Source: Citrus sinensis
Lineage: Eukaryota > Streptophyta > Magnoliopsida > Sapindales > Rutaceae
Length of the DNA stretch: 64,000 bases
Assembly: GCF_022201045.2 (NCBI RefSeq)
Contig: NC_068562.1
Span: 11,345,001 to 11,409,000 of the forward strand
Reading direction: 5' to 3'
The notes under the pieces were generated by a model. It was not told where the DNA came from. It saw nothing but the letters and a program-made list of their open reading frames with translations, and made no database searches. The position numbers and the translations under genes are program-made. Below are positions 31,937 through 44,330 of this stretch, piece after piece. The number at the start of each line of letters is the position of its first letter. The stretch's first letter is position 1.

Positions 31937-34260
31937 CACAACTAATAAATGAACTGATACAACACGTCACGACATGATAAATAATTTTATTGTATGCGTG
32001 TTGGATCACTTCAATATGATTAGACATTTATGACATGAATAATAATTTATCAATTCATCATTTTTTTTGATGAGTTAGTATCTATTAATTTTTGTGTTGT
32101 AATGATTTAATTTTATATTTGTTGGTTTATATAATTAAATTCTTAGATATATCTTGGAGTGTTTATATGTTGTTTATTATTATTTTTTATCATACGTTTT
32201 ATTTTTATTTTACTTTTTAACAATTGAATTATGATAATATTTTCATTAGTAATTAGGTTGTTAGCTATGTAATCATGTAATTGTGTCATAATCATGTAAT
32301 CGTATCAAACAACATGTCAAATGTGTCTGTTTATTAAGTAGGTCATATTCGTGTTTGAATTTTTTAACATGCGTGTCCGTGTTTATTTAAATTTGATACA
32401 ACATGCTTATACCAAAATGTGAATATGACACAATTACATGAATTGTCGCCTCAAATTTTGTATGGTTTTATTTATTGTACCTCTAGTTGAATCATTAAAA
32501 ATCGGATAATCACTTTTGTTCCCCTCAAGATAAATCTAACGCATTTTCTTGTTTCACTAATGTAGATTGGATATATATATAGTTTTTGTTTTTGTTAGCA
32601 TCATTGGTTTGGTTCGGGAGAAGAATAGGAGAAAGTGACTCGCGGTATCCATAAACCCATAAATTTTTGACATCTTATTGAGGCTTTAAATCTGAACTAT
32701 ATTATAGTTTTTCTTGAAAGCATGTACTGATACTTTGGATTCGATTCATGATAACTTTGAGGGAAGTGTGTGTAACTTTTTAGATTTATTCTTGCTTGTT
32801 GCTTTAATCTCTTTTATTGACATAAATAGAATTCGATATTATTTCTTTAATATCTTTTAAAGATTGGAAAACGGTAAACATTAGAAGAGATCTTGCTTTG
32901 TTAAGAGAGATGTGAAATTTATTTTGGCCGTTTCATAATAAATTGAGTTTTAACTTTGGAAACACAAGTTTAACATAGCATATGCGAATCACATGGCAAT
33001 TAATTTACAATTGCTATGTTATTTAATCGAATAAGTAACTATATATCAACAAATTTGTTGACATGTCAATATACTCTTCAAGTCAATCATCAACAATAAT
33101 TTAATATGTAACCATGAGCAAACAATTTGATTGGGATAGTATAAATTTCTACATATTTTTTCAATTACGTTGTTTTGACTTGTACAAGAAGAATTCTCAT
33201 TCTTTTACATTTGGACTAATAGACTACATTAATGACCTTATAAAATAAAGCAAATCCTACTTTACTTCTAAGCAACTAATTTTGAATTTCTCAAAGAGAA
33301 ATTTGCAAGAATCTTACATTTCTGTATGGCTATCACTCCTTTTTTCTTTTTTTTTTAACATTCTTTTCTTTTCGAATGTCACATCTAGCTATGCCATTGT
33401 GTTCCAATAATTCACATCCATCGCATTTTCACTTAACAAATAAAATGCCATTTTAAACTCTAATCAATTAACAACGTAATCCAATGATTAATAATTGATG
33501 ATGATATCAAAAATGCCAGCAATAAATATTGTTTAAACAAAATGTTTATCACTCTCATTAATTAAAAGGCTTTAATCCAACAACTCATGGAAAATTAATT
33601 GTTCATAGAAAATTATTAAACAGAAGTGATTAACAAGAAATTTAGAGACACTTTACCAATTTCGGTGGTAAAACAAATGCTGTTACAACCTTTTCTATTT
33701 CCAAGCGATTCTATTCTTTATCCAAAAATTTATCCACTAAATCAATCCCAAAAATTATCACTTTAAAATTATGTTTGTAACACCTTTTTTTTTTTCCTAT
33801 TTTTCCCCTCCTTATCTCCTCTCTGAACTTGTTTAAAATTAAAGATGGCAATTTGTGCTATTGTGTTATATACGATATAACTTATTCATTAATTTTGTCG
33901 AAACTTCAAAATATAAATACAACTCGTTTATTAATTATGTTAATCATGTTAAACCATTTAATATATTGAATACATAAATAATTAAAAATGAATTTAAAAT
34001 ATAACAAACATGTTAAGATTATTTTTTAAAGTAGGTCACAAATAAATTAACATGATATTAAAAGTTACATAAATAAATTTATGATATAATAAGGATATGA
34101 CATGAATAATTAACTTAATATTAAGTATAAATATTAGTTAATTTTTTAAATAATATACATGTCATAAATGGATAAATCTATTTAAGTGGTCCAACACAAA
34201 TATGATGCGATTATTTCTTGTGTCCTATGGTATTAATTTATTTATTGATCTTGTCAATTT
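31937..34260. other. AT-rich intergenic stretch downstream of the duplication
   Basis: No gene seen. Long A/T-rich sequence with many short open frames and stops in all frames. Some blocks (about 33840-34360) contain ATG-less motifs like CATGTTAA and ACATGAT that recur weakly at 31920-32460, perhaps an old repeat. Confidence 0.4.
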
Positions 34261-34273
34261 ATATCAATATAAA

Positions 34274-34278
<5 letters not shown>

Positions 34279-34327
<49 letters not shown>
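34279..34327. repeat. (TA)n microsatellite
   Basis: An uninterrupted run of about 24 TA dinucleotides, the longest such tract in the window. Confidence 0.95.
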
Positions 34328-34329
<2 letters not shown>

Positions 34330-35037
34330 TGTGTAATCGCATCATGATCTATATTACCACCTCTATTTTAAAATAACAAAATATAAATTAAAGAGAGGCG
34401 GCTTATCAAAAGCGTTTGCCTATGCCAGGTCAATAATGTTGAAGAAAAAGAGGTTAACATATAAAAGCAAAATATAGTATGAATTAATAAAATTTGGTTT
34501 TTATGTTCAAACTTTCTGACAACAACTTTTATACATAATAATAAGATAAGGATCTCGCATTTTTAGTGCACAATCAAACAAATCTCCCCTTCCTTTAAAA
34601 ATAATTAACATATTAACTCAAGCCAACTGGGAAATTTACATAGAAAGGCCATACATAATATATAATTATTAAAAAATATATTAATTTTACTTATATAACC
34701 AAAAAAAAGGGAAAAAAAAGCCGTTTGATAGAATTATTGTTAATGTTGCGTTTATTTACCGGATTAGGGAATCGAAATCTAGAATAAAAATCATTAATAA
34801 TATTTACTTCGCAAAATAAAGTCAGAAATTGAAATCGTAATCGTGAGACTCACCACAATTTGGGAATGAGGAATGGGAGGAATGAGTCTCTCATTCCTTT
34901 AATTGACCATTTTACCCTTCCCTAAAATTAAAAATGCCCACTTTGTCTTCATTTATAATCAATTAATATATTATTATAATTAACTAATTAATATATTAAA
35001 ATTAATTAATGTGTTAATATATTAATAACAATAATTA

Positions 35038-35651
35038 GGGTAAAAGTTTATTTTATCCATATATTTTAAGATTAGTACTCATTTAGTCCCTGTATTTTTT
35101 AAAATGCCTCAAAACATCCATACTCTTAAATTATTGACATATCTGCTGCTACTTTTTGTTTCTTTTTACTTATTTTTATAATATTACTCTCTTACAATAA
35201 TGTTTCTTTTTATTAATTAAAAAATTAAATTATCAATTTAACCCAAAAATAAAATAAAAACAAAAAAAATATATATTAAGTTTTGTGAAAGCTTACATGT
35301 GTCCAAAAAATATTTTATTGTAAAAATAATTAAATTACCTTTTTTTGGACGTTATTAAAAAAATTAATATATTAACTCCTCAGCAGTGTGTTTCAAAAAA
35401 GTAACATATATTAATTTTGTTTCTATTTTAATTTTTGAGATTAAATTGATAATTATTTTTTTTCTTTTTACTAATGCCCAAAAAAATTATTGTAAGAGGG
35501 TAATATTATAAAAATTAAGCCAAAAGCAACAAAAAGTAAGAGGAAATGTACTAATAATTTAATGTTAGGGATGTTTTGAAGTATTTTAAAAAATTTAGGG
35601 ACTAAACGGGTATTGATATTAAAATATAGGGACTAAACGAGATTTTATCCC
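35038..35651. repeat. Foldback element with long terminal inverted repeats (614 bp)
   Basis: The left arm (GGGTAAAAGTTTATTTTATC, with CATTTAGTCCCTGTATTTTT) and the right arm (AATTTAGGGACTAAACG, ending GATTTTATCCC) are inverse copies over roughly 180 bases each, including the CCTCAAAACATCC/GGATGTTTTGA pair. There is no coding potential. The structure is that of a MITE or foldback element. Confidence 0.75.
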
Positions 35652-35889
35652 AATATTTATTAGTAATTATAGTTTTTGAATAAATAATCACAATAATTAA
35701 TATATTATTATTATGATTAATTAATTAATATACTCTTTAATAATTACTAATATAATTATTATAATTAATTCATAGATTATTATTAACTAATATAATTATT
35801 ATAATTAAAGAGTATATTAATTAATTAATAATATATTAATATATTATTAACAATAATTATTAATAATTATAATTTTCAAATAAATAATC

Positions 35890-35922
35890 ACAACAACAAC
35901 AACACAACAACAACAACAACAA

Positions 35923-35992
<70 letters not shown>

Positions 35993-36008
35993 GTTATTAT
36001 TATTATTA
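35890..36008. repeat. Compound (AAC)n-(AAT)n-(ATT)n microsatellite, self-complementary
   Basis: About 30 bp of CAA repeats are followed by AAT repeats to 35947 and then ATT repeats to 36008. AAT and ATT are complementary, so the tract can form a long hairpin. Confidence 0.9.
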
Positions 36009-36311
36009 ACTAATGGCATTTTAGTGACTTGAAACAATTTAGCTTATTATGATTCCGATTTCAAGATAAAATAAACATATAAATGAGATTACAGTCCATT
36101 TTCATTCTAATTCTAACTCATTCTGATTATTGACAAGTAAACGCAGCATGAATTTCAACGACAAGTAACCCCGATCATAATTTGGATTTGATTAACAAAT
36201 TTATCTAAAATACTGGGTTGGGATGTAAATTTCCCTATACAATTAAAGAAAGTTTGAAAATATTGACTGAGTTGCGTTACTATGACCATTTCCTTTTTAT
36301 CTTTTCTTTCT

Positions 36312-36321
36312 AAATATAAAT
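36312..36321 (+). promoter_or_regulatory. TATA-box candidate of the MAPK substrate gene
   Basis: AAATATAAATAAG lies about 105 bp upstream of the ATG at 36424, a normal spacing for a plant promoter with a short leader. Confidence 0.5.
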
Positions 36322-36423
36322 AAGAGCTCTTGTACACACAAGGAGAAGAAGAGGACTGATTATATTTTCATCAGCTAGCAGATAGAACGGTCCAGAGAGA
36401 GAGAAACTGATCAAGTTCAAGCC

Positions 36424-36864
36424 ATGGCTGGTCTGCAAAGATCTGCAGTTTCATTCAGAAGGCAAGGCTCTTCAGGTCTTGTTTGGGATGACAAGTTCTT
36501 AAAAGAATTAAATCAAGAAATTGAAAATAGCAACAGCAAGCAAAAAGAACAGGAGCAGGCAGCAGCAGCAGTTGAAATATCATCATCGCAACAGGACCAG
36601 CAAGAGCAGCAGCAGCAGCCACAAGTTGATGTTAAGCCTCCGAGATCAGTCAACACTACCATTGAAAGAAGCCGATCCAACGGCGGCGGCGGCGGCGGCG
36701 GCGCTGGAGCAAGAGGGTACCGCACCGGCAGAGTCTCTCCGGCAATCGAACCTCCTTCTCCTAGGGTTTCTGCATGTGGGTTCTGCAGCGCTTTTGCTAA
36801 TAAACCCCCCAAGAATAACACTCATGCCAAGAGAACCGGTAAGCGTAGATCACGACCGTTCTAG
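36424..36864 (+). CDS. MAPK substrate protein of the At1g80180/MASS type
   Basis: A single exon of 146 residues. The N-terminal SAVSFRRQGSSGLVWDDKFL block, followed by KEL, and the C-terminal RVSPAIEPPSPRVSACGFCS block are hallmarks of the small plant family typified by Arabidopsis At1g80180 and At1g15400. Members are phosphorylated by MAP kinases; in Arabidopsis they affect stomatal development. Two Ser-Pro sites (VSP and PPSP, within residues 103-112) are likely phosphorylation sites. Between the conserved ends lie a Gln-rich stretch (about residues 38-67) and a seven-Gly run, both simple-sequence-derived and probably disordered. The C terminus is basic (KRTGKRRSRPF). Length is usual for the family. 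There is no transmembrane segment. Confidence 0.9.
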   Translation: MAGLQRSAVSFRRQGSSGLVWDDKFLKELNQEIENSNSKQKEQEQAAAAVEISSSQQDQQEQQQQPQVDVKPPRSVNTTIERSRSNGGGGGGGAGARGYRTGRVSPAIEPPSPRVSACGFCSAFANKPPKNNTHAKRTGKRRSRPF

Positions 36865-39800
36865 ATATCACATGTTCTGAGGCCACCACCGGAAGTGGAA
36901 TATTCCGATGAGCTTGGGAATATTGTTTATTATTGTTTGTGCATTTATAGGTTGGCAGGGTTTTGCAGTTCGGTTCGGTTAAATCCAGTTTAGTTTATCT
37001 CACGAACAGAAGTGAGATGTAGGGAGTTTTGAAACAAGAACGATAGTGTTATTTTTTAAATTTTAACTTTTGCCTTTTAGATCATGGATTTTTTGTTCTG
37101 TTTTTATGTTCTTGTGGTTCTGATGGGATGTAATTATGTAAATATTGTTTGTTTCTCGAGAAATTCTCATCTTTGTACATAGAAAATCTTGATTGGGATG
37201 CCTCTCTCTAGTTTAGGATCTCAAAATTCTAATCTTTTTCTTTACTAAGGAACTTCATCTAAGTCTTTGCTAGAATTTATCCGTTGATGAGATGTTGATA
37301 TTGAATCAAGCTAGTTTAGTAGTTGGTTAGAATCTTTTTGCAAGTACAAATCATTTTTTTCTGAATTGGGATCTCAATTTCAGCTATACAAGAGCAGAGG
37401 AATCTGTACAATTCTGTTTGCTTTGGGCAGAAAATTTGGTATTCTTGGGATCCCCAAAGGGATGAAAAAAAGGGTAACCTAGAGTTTAGGTTGTTGCATT
37501 TTTTGTCAACTAATGCACTTTTCACACACTAATGTAGTCAATGTGAAACCCACCACTATCCAATTATTCATTTATTTACTTGCTTGATGTGATGAAGGGA
37601 CCAATTTGGGAGCCCAGACATGACCCCTGAGATACACAATTAAATAAAAAATGGCCCACTTGTGATGCTCTGCCTGCTTGCTTGGGCATGTTGAGATTTG
37701 TTGTGAATTGATCCTTTGAGATTATCACATTTCGAGTCATCTAGTTATTTCAAATATGCAGCGTCAATGGGAAACTGTTCAAAGAAAGATGACACTTAAT
37801 TTGTAATTTGAAATTTCGTTTTAAGAAGAAAGTTGTAGAACTTTTTAAATATAATTTTTAAATAATAACGTTATCCCTTTATCCCAATTATTATGATACG
37901 TGATATGTCATTATTTTATTAGTTCAAGTAATAATTAATTATTAAATCTTATAATTTATAATTCAAATGCTGAAATTTTGTTAATAATATATTAAATGAA
38001 ATATAAATTATCTTAACATCACTTAAAAAAAAAAAAAAGCCCGTTGAGCTGCCGACATATCATCACCGGCCATCATAGAAAACTGAGAAAGAGTGGTTCA
38101 GAAGCTTACACGTACTTGGAGTGGCAAATAAAATTTCCCAGAATTAAAAATTATTTTAAATTATTTTACAATATTATAATGTTTCCTAGAGGTTAGTTGG
38201 TACTTGCCTATTTGCTAATTGGCTTTGTTCAATTTTAACTCCATTGTTTCTTTAAACTTCTTTTTTTAGATAATCTCCATGTTCGTCGGGTCATTTTCAA
38301 CTATTGGAAACGTGTTACCTGTTTAATGGATGAGGTCCCACTAAGATTTGGACCCCAACAAGCTGCGCCCACTATGATCATTTTTATCAACCAGATTGCA
38401 TGCATCATTTATCATGAATGCTGGATCTTTTAATCTAGGCCATATCCTTTGATAAAAAAGCCCTACATAATTTATGTCCTCTGGAACCTCCACTTTTCAA
38501 AATGACATTTAATCAATTCATTGTTGATGGTCCAGAAAACATAATATTTCATATATCTAAAATGTACTGTTCTTGATATTGGGTCCAACTATATAATCTG
38601 TCAATAGGTAGATGATCAGAAAATTAATAAAATTAATAAAATTAATAAAATCATAGTACAATATTTCGAGATAACCATAGTCACAACTCAAAATCTACTA
38701 TTAATTATTAGTGGTTTTTTTTTTTCAGTATTATTTTGATTAGGAAGGAGTAGCTGAGTTTAGATAAAGTACAATAAATAAGATACTATGATAATGTGGC
38801 CGAAAATTCCTACCTAATAGAAGTTGAGTGCGACACTCACTTGAACATGCTCTCCGTATTTTGTCGAAAATATGATGTTGAAAAAGGCGTTTGGCCGTGA
38901 GTTGGGAGTTTTAAAGTGTGTTTTTATAAGCATATTTTTCAGAATCAGTTTTAATAAATTTTGAAAAGTCAATTTTTACCGAGACAACTATTTCTAGTTT
39001 TACAAAATATCTTTCACATCGAAACTCTTTTCTCTTCTTTGTCTAGCGTTTGACATTTATTGTGTAATGCAGTGATTCGACTATTCTATATTATCATTTC
39101 CTAATACAATTATCTTTTGTTCACATGCTTCAACTTCACTGTCTAAATGATATTTAGTATTATTAAGCTTGTTAATTGTATGTATCATGACTTCATCATG
39201 GTTACAAAACTATATGGATGATGATGACGATGCACTGTCTAAAGGCTTAATTAAATGGCTAACATAATAAGTTGATCCTATTTCTTTTTTAGCTCATGCT
39301 ATAGCTTCATGAAATGTATAAAAACCTCTAAAATGCGGATTCAGATAATTGGTTGTTAAATCAACTATCTCATTCCAATATCTATATATGTTTTGTTGTC
39401 AACCTTTAACTAATACATAAAATACAAAATTTTTACTGTCTGCTTACTCATTAATTTGTCTAAATTAATGCATGAATGAATCAAGTATTTTTATTTTATC
39501 CTATGGGTCATGAAAACTCCTCAAATTATCTAAAATGTATTGCTTGCTGTTTAATAATTTAAATTTACTTCTAAAATTTAAATTTGTTCTATAATGGTAT
39601 GTTTGGCATGTGGTATTGCATGGTATTATATTGTGGGCCCAGCATTAGTTAAAATATACCTAGGTTTGGTGATCAAATTGATTGCATTGAGCAATATTAA
39701 AATGCAACTTTTGCCGCATTATCAAAACCCGAGCCCCTCCTCGTGACTAGGCTGTAAATATATATAAATTAATTATTTTTAAATAATTTAATAAATTAAT

Positions 39801-42100
39801 AATACATATTTAAATATGAATAAATTTGAATAATATTAATTTAATAATAATATATTATTATTATTATTATTGCATATACTACAGACAATTTATTTTGGTA
39901 GTGATTATGTTATAACAATTGTATCACTTTATTATTTTATGATTATCTTGTGGTATATGTAAACTTTTATTTTATCATCTTAAGATAATTTTTTAACCAA
40001 TCTTGTAGATTTTAACTATTTATTTATGTTATTATATTATTTAAAGATTATTTGATTAAATTATTTGGTTCAATCTTTATTTCATAGATTATATATTTAA
40101 AAGATATCAAAAAATAAATGTTATGCATTCGAAAATTTTAAGCTGTAAGCTTCAATCTTTATAAAGAATTATGATATTTTTAAACATTTACGCTAAAAAA
40201 AATTTGTTAAATTTCTAAAATTTAATACTTCTATATTTAGCATTTTTTAAGTAGTAATAAATATTATTTTCTAAATATGTAATTTAAATTAATCACAAAA
40301 ACATTAGTACAATACAGTGTAACACTAAAATATAATATAATTAAAATCTAATACAGTATACTGTAACACCAAATATTATATAACATTATTATAATACAAT
40401 GTTAATGTACTACAGCGTAATACAATACACCAGCATTAAAATAATGAAATACAACATAATATAATACAATGTGTTAAATGCACCCTAAGGGAACTGTTTA
40501 AGTGTTATTGTTCAAAATTAACAAATTGCTCCATTCCTGCAAAAAAAAAAAAAAAATCATTGAATAATTAGTCTGGAATAGCTAAAGTATTATTTTTACC
40601 TACTATATGTTCAAAGTTTATTTTACATTCTTGTCTTGTTAATTGTTATTACCTCTAAAAAAATATATCCAACATTTACTAGTAAAAGAATTTTTTTTAA
40701 ATTTTTTGTAAAATTATATAATATTATTACAATTTTCTTATTTTTAAATATATGTATAAATGGAATGAATTTTAAAAATTTATTATTCCTAAAATTTTTT
40801 AACTCTGTGCGAAATTTTCTACTTTCTATTTCTATAAATTTACCACTCGTGTACATAGCTATTTCTTCTTTTTTCTTTTGGACTATCTTTATTTGGCTTT
40901 TGTAATAATATTCTTGCCCATCCTAAACTACTCGCATTAGTTTGTATAATTTTATAATAATTGTCTATGGGTAAAGTTAACAGCTTAAGATTTCTAATTA
41001 TTCCTTTTAAGTTCTTGTATTAATTTTATGTCTTCACTATTGAATTATTTCTATTCACTTTTCCTTAATTTATTATATAAAGTTCTTATTAATGTACTAA
41101 TGTTTAGTACAAATTTTCTACTATAATTTAATAATCCTAAGAACTTTTATAATTCTTTAGTGTCTTCTAACTTGTCTGAAAATTCTAATATTTTAATTTT
41201 ACTAACTATACATAGTTATAACTCTATAGTTACTTTATCTATTGTTAATCCTAAAAGGTCTTTTTCTTTTTTTTATACGTGTTTGGTATGATTTATCTAA
41301 TGGTCATAAGTATTTATTTAATCCTATAAACTCTTATAAATTTTTTTATTGTTGTTTGATTTTCCTTTTAATAGATTGATTTTCTTTTAATAGAGTTTTT
41401 GAAACTTAAAAGATATTTTGCCTTTCAAGTAAGAGCTCAAATTTTGAGTTTTTAGAAGTCGAAGTTAAATTTTTTTTTAAATGTTAAAATATCTAAAATA
41501 TTCTCTACTTATTTAATTATTTTATTTTATTTTTTTCACAATATAACTTTAAACAACTTGTCTATTAAAGTAATTTTATAATTTTTAATAAAAGCTTTCA
41601 TTGACAACCAAACAACTAAATTTTTTAGGGTAAAAGCTCTACTAACAAAAGCCCTACTTGAAAAGGTAAAATATGTACCAAAACCAAATGGAGCTAGTAA
41701 TTCCATTTTCTTTACTTTGGGTGACTAAACTAGGGCCCTTCACTTTTCTTCTTATAAAGATTATGAAAAAACTAATTTCTAAATGAAAAAACTAATCTAA
41801 ATTTTCGTTTGGCAGATAATTTATTTTTGAAACCTCAAGTTGTACCATATGTAAAAGTAGAAAATAATGGAAATTTAGTCTTTATATAATTGGTGTAACA
41901 TTTAAGTAATATAGAGTTTACTATTAGTTTCAAGAAAAATACATATGCTTATGTTGGCATTTCTATTGATTGATTATATTCGATGATAAATTAATTAAGC
42001 AAAATTGACAAATAAAGAGGTGCTAATCAAATTAGTCAATTCTCTTGTGGAAGTAAAAAGATTTGAGGTTCAAACATTATTTACATATTTAGGATATTAA
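36865..42100. other. AT-rich intergenic stretch between the MAPK substrate and polygalacturonase genes
   Basis: The first few hundred bases are the 3' UTR of the MAPK substrate gene. After that I see no gene. Candidate repeat sequence: 39595-40489 begins with GTTTGGCATGTGGTATTGCA and ends with an approximate inverse (TGTATTATATTATG-type), suggesting an old MITE. Open frames near 40623-40905 overlap on both strands and are AT-rich noise. Confidence 0.45.
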
Positions 42101-42375
42101 GGGCGTGTTTGGAATTGAGGTTGAGCAGCTATAGCTTAAAAGTTACACTACTAAAGTGTTTAATAAACACTAACTACTTTAGCTTAGAAGCTATATTGAT
42201 ATAATTTTTCACTTATACGATAAAAAAAAATTATTATATCTTTAATAATTTTATCAAAATTATTATTTAAAATTTATATATACTACATATTATTAATTTT
42301 TGTTTCATAGTTACGACTTTTTTTCTACATGAGTTGTAGTTTAAAAATTACAACATCTCAATCACAAATAGGACC
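42101..42375. mobile_element. Tourist-like MITE, family copy 1 (275 bp)
   Basis: Ends GGGCGTGTTTGGAATTGAGG and the inverse of CTCAATCACAAATAGGACC; flanked by TAA on both sides. It shares its internal sequence (TTTTTCACTT, then ATTATATC, then TTTTATCAAAATTATTATTT) with the elements at 54417 and 60525. A 3-bp TAA/TTA target duplication fits PIF/Harbinger-derived MITEs. Confidence 0.8.
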
Positions 42376-44101
42376 TAATAATATTTTGTCTAAAAGAAAA
42401 TATGATTGAAGTACCTGAATTATTGAAAAGACCTAAATACCCCATTTTTCATGGTAATAAATACTGAAATTTCTCAATGAGTAAGAAAGTTTCTCACGCA
42501 AGTGAAAAAAAAAAATTCTCATTTTTTAGAGGGAATTTTGTCAGGGCTAAAATTCAACACAAATGACAAACAAACCATTCCGACTCATTTACCATTGGAG
42601 TTGGACTATTGGCACCCCTTCATTAATATCATAAAACCCTTGCTATATTACAATTACATTTAAGGATAAATATAAATAGAATTAAAACCATTTATATTTT
42701 CTTTCTCTCCTCATTTTTTTTTTGCTTGCACAATATATAATTTTTTATTATCATTAAAATAATTTGAATTTAAGAAGTAATCCTCTAAACCAAAACAAAG
42801 TTCTTGTAACAAAAAGAAAACTTAATTAAGATACAACATAGTGGAAAAATAAATTAAATAAAATTTTACCCCAATTTAACTAATTTCTTAAGGATTCTCA
42901 AACTAATTTTTGAACCCACTGAACCCATAATTTATAGGTAAAATAATTGTATTAAATTCATAAAATATTCATTATTTTCTAAGTATAATTTATTCTTACT
43001 TTTTCTTTTAGTTTTGCTTTTAGTTTTTTTGCTTTAGAAATTAAATAATAAAGAAATTTTAAAGAGAGGAAACTGAAAAATTTATAAATGAAAAGAGTGT
43101 TAAATTAAATAAAGAATATTTTTTTGTATTAAATAGAATATAATTAAAAAAAAAGTTTCAATACGATTTTGGAGGGTGCTGATAGTCTGACCCTTACAAT
43201 TGCTTGTCCCTTCCTTCCAACTCCATTTTTGGTGAAAGATGTATGCCGCTGTCATTTTATTCACAAACCGACACGCCTTCACCTCCACATGCGACCTGCT
43301 TTCAATTTTTAATAGAAGAATTCAAATAAAATCAAATCTATTTAATTAATGATAAAATTAAATGGTAATAATAAACAATCTAATTCACTATTTTTTTCCA
43401 GTTAATATATATAGTTAATACAAATAAACTGTTATTACTTATTTGTTAGTATAAAAATTTAACATATTGTATTGAATTTGAGCTAACAATCACCTGACTT
43501 TTTTATATAAATCAAGTCACTTTTTTTTTAATATTGATGTATAAAATTATCATAGATATTACATTTTGAGATTACAGTTAGTATTTATAATCAGATTATA
43601 TAACTAGGACCTCTCATGTACATATATTTATTTTTCGAAGACCACCTAAAATTTTAAACTCTCTCTAATATTTCTATTTTTTAACATAAACCAAATGATT
43701 TATTAAAACATCAACTATTTTTTTAAAATATGAGGAGTACAACCATATTCGGAGAATAATCTACCCAAACTCTACTCAATTTTATTTTAAATATAACTAT
43801 TTACTTTTAAATATAGCATATATACCGTAATTTTTTAGATAAAAATTCAACATATAATTTAATAATTACATGTCACAAATAGATTTATAGGACGAAACTC
43901 TACATTCAAACTCAATACGATAAGTAAACATGTGACTACAACCTAAAACATTTAATAATTATATCAACTTTAACATATAAGAATCCATTGTGTCATGTCG
44001 AATTCGTGGGCATGTTAAAAATTTTCGCTCTTCAAAAAATTAGGATCTGAGATTAGTTATAGAATTAAATAGGTATATTACATTTTTTTTATGTTATTTT
44101 A

Positions 44102-44148
<47 letters not shown>

Positions 44149-44330
44149 TAATAATGATGATGATGATGTATTTAACCAGAATTTGCTTTCCATTTTTAGC
44201 TGACACCGTTTACTTTCGAGCTTTGACACAGTAAACTTCTGTAAGATTCTCCACAAACTCTTTTAAAACTCATCTTAATTTGTATCAAATCTTAAACTTT
44301 CCACAATTTCAAATTCAGTTAAGAAAGAAC
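42376..44330. other. AT-rich upstream flank of the polygalacturonase gene
   Basis: No gene seen. It contains a trinucleotide microsatellite (44102-44168) about 165 bp upstream of the polygalacturonase start. The - strand frame at 43100-43288 shows no family features. Confidence 0.45.
44102..44168. repeat. (AAT)n-(GAT)n microsatellite in the polygalacturonase 5' flank
   Basis: About 17 AAT units with one AAC interruption, followed by GAT units. Confidence 0.93.

Larger units (their letters stand above)
34741..36151. mobile_element. Candidate nested MITE complex
   Basis: The outer edges are imperfect inverted repeats: TGTTGCGTTTATTTACC near 34744 against the inverse of AAGTAAACGCAGCA near 36136-36149. 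Just inside, both ends carry GGAAT/GATTCC-type motifs seen in small DNA transposons. A foldback element (35038-35651) and a trinucleotide microsatellite are nested within. No target duplication is certain. Confidence 0.45.

Noticed and set aside
34279-36008. Regular repeat spacing considered as a CRISPR-like array
   Set aside because: These are simple dinucleotide and trinucleotide microsatellites without spacers; the genome is plant nuclear.
40623-40905. Overlapping 77- and 89-codon frames
   Set aside because: Both strands open over an extremely AT-rich stretch; composition is Phe/Ile/Asn/Lys noise.
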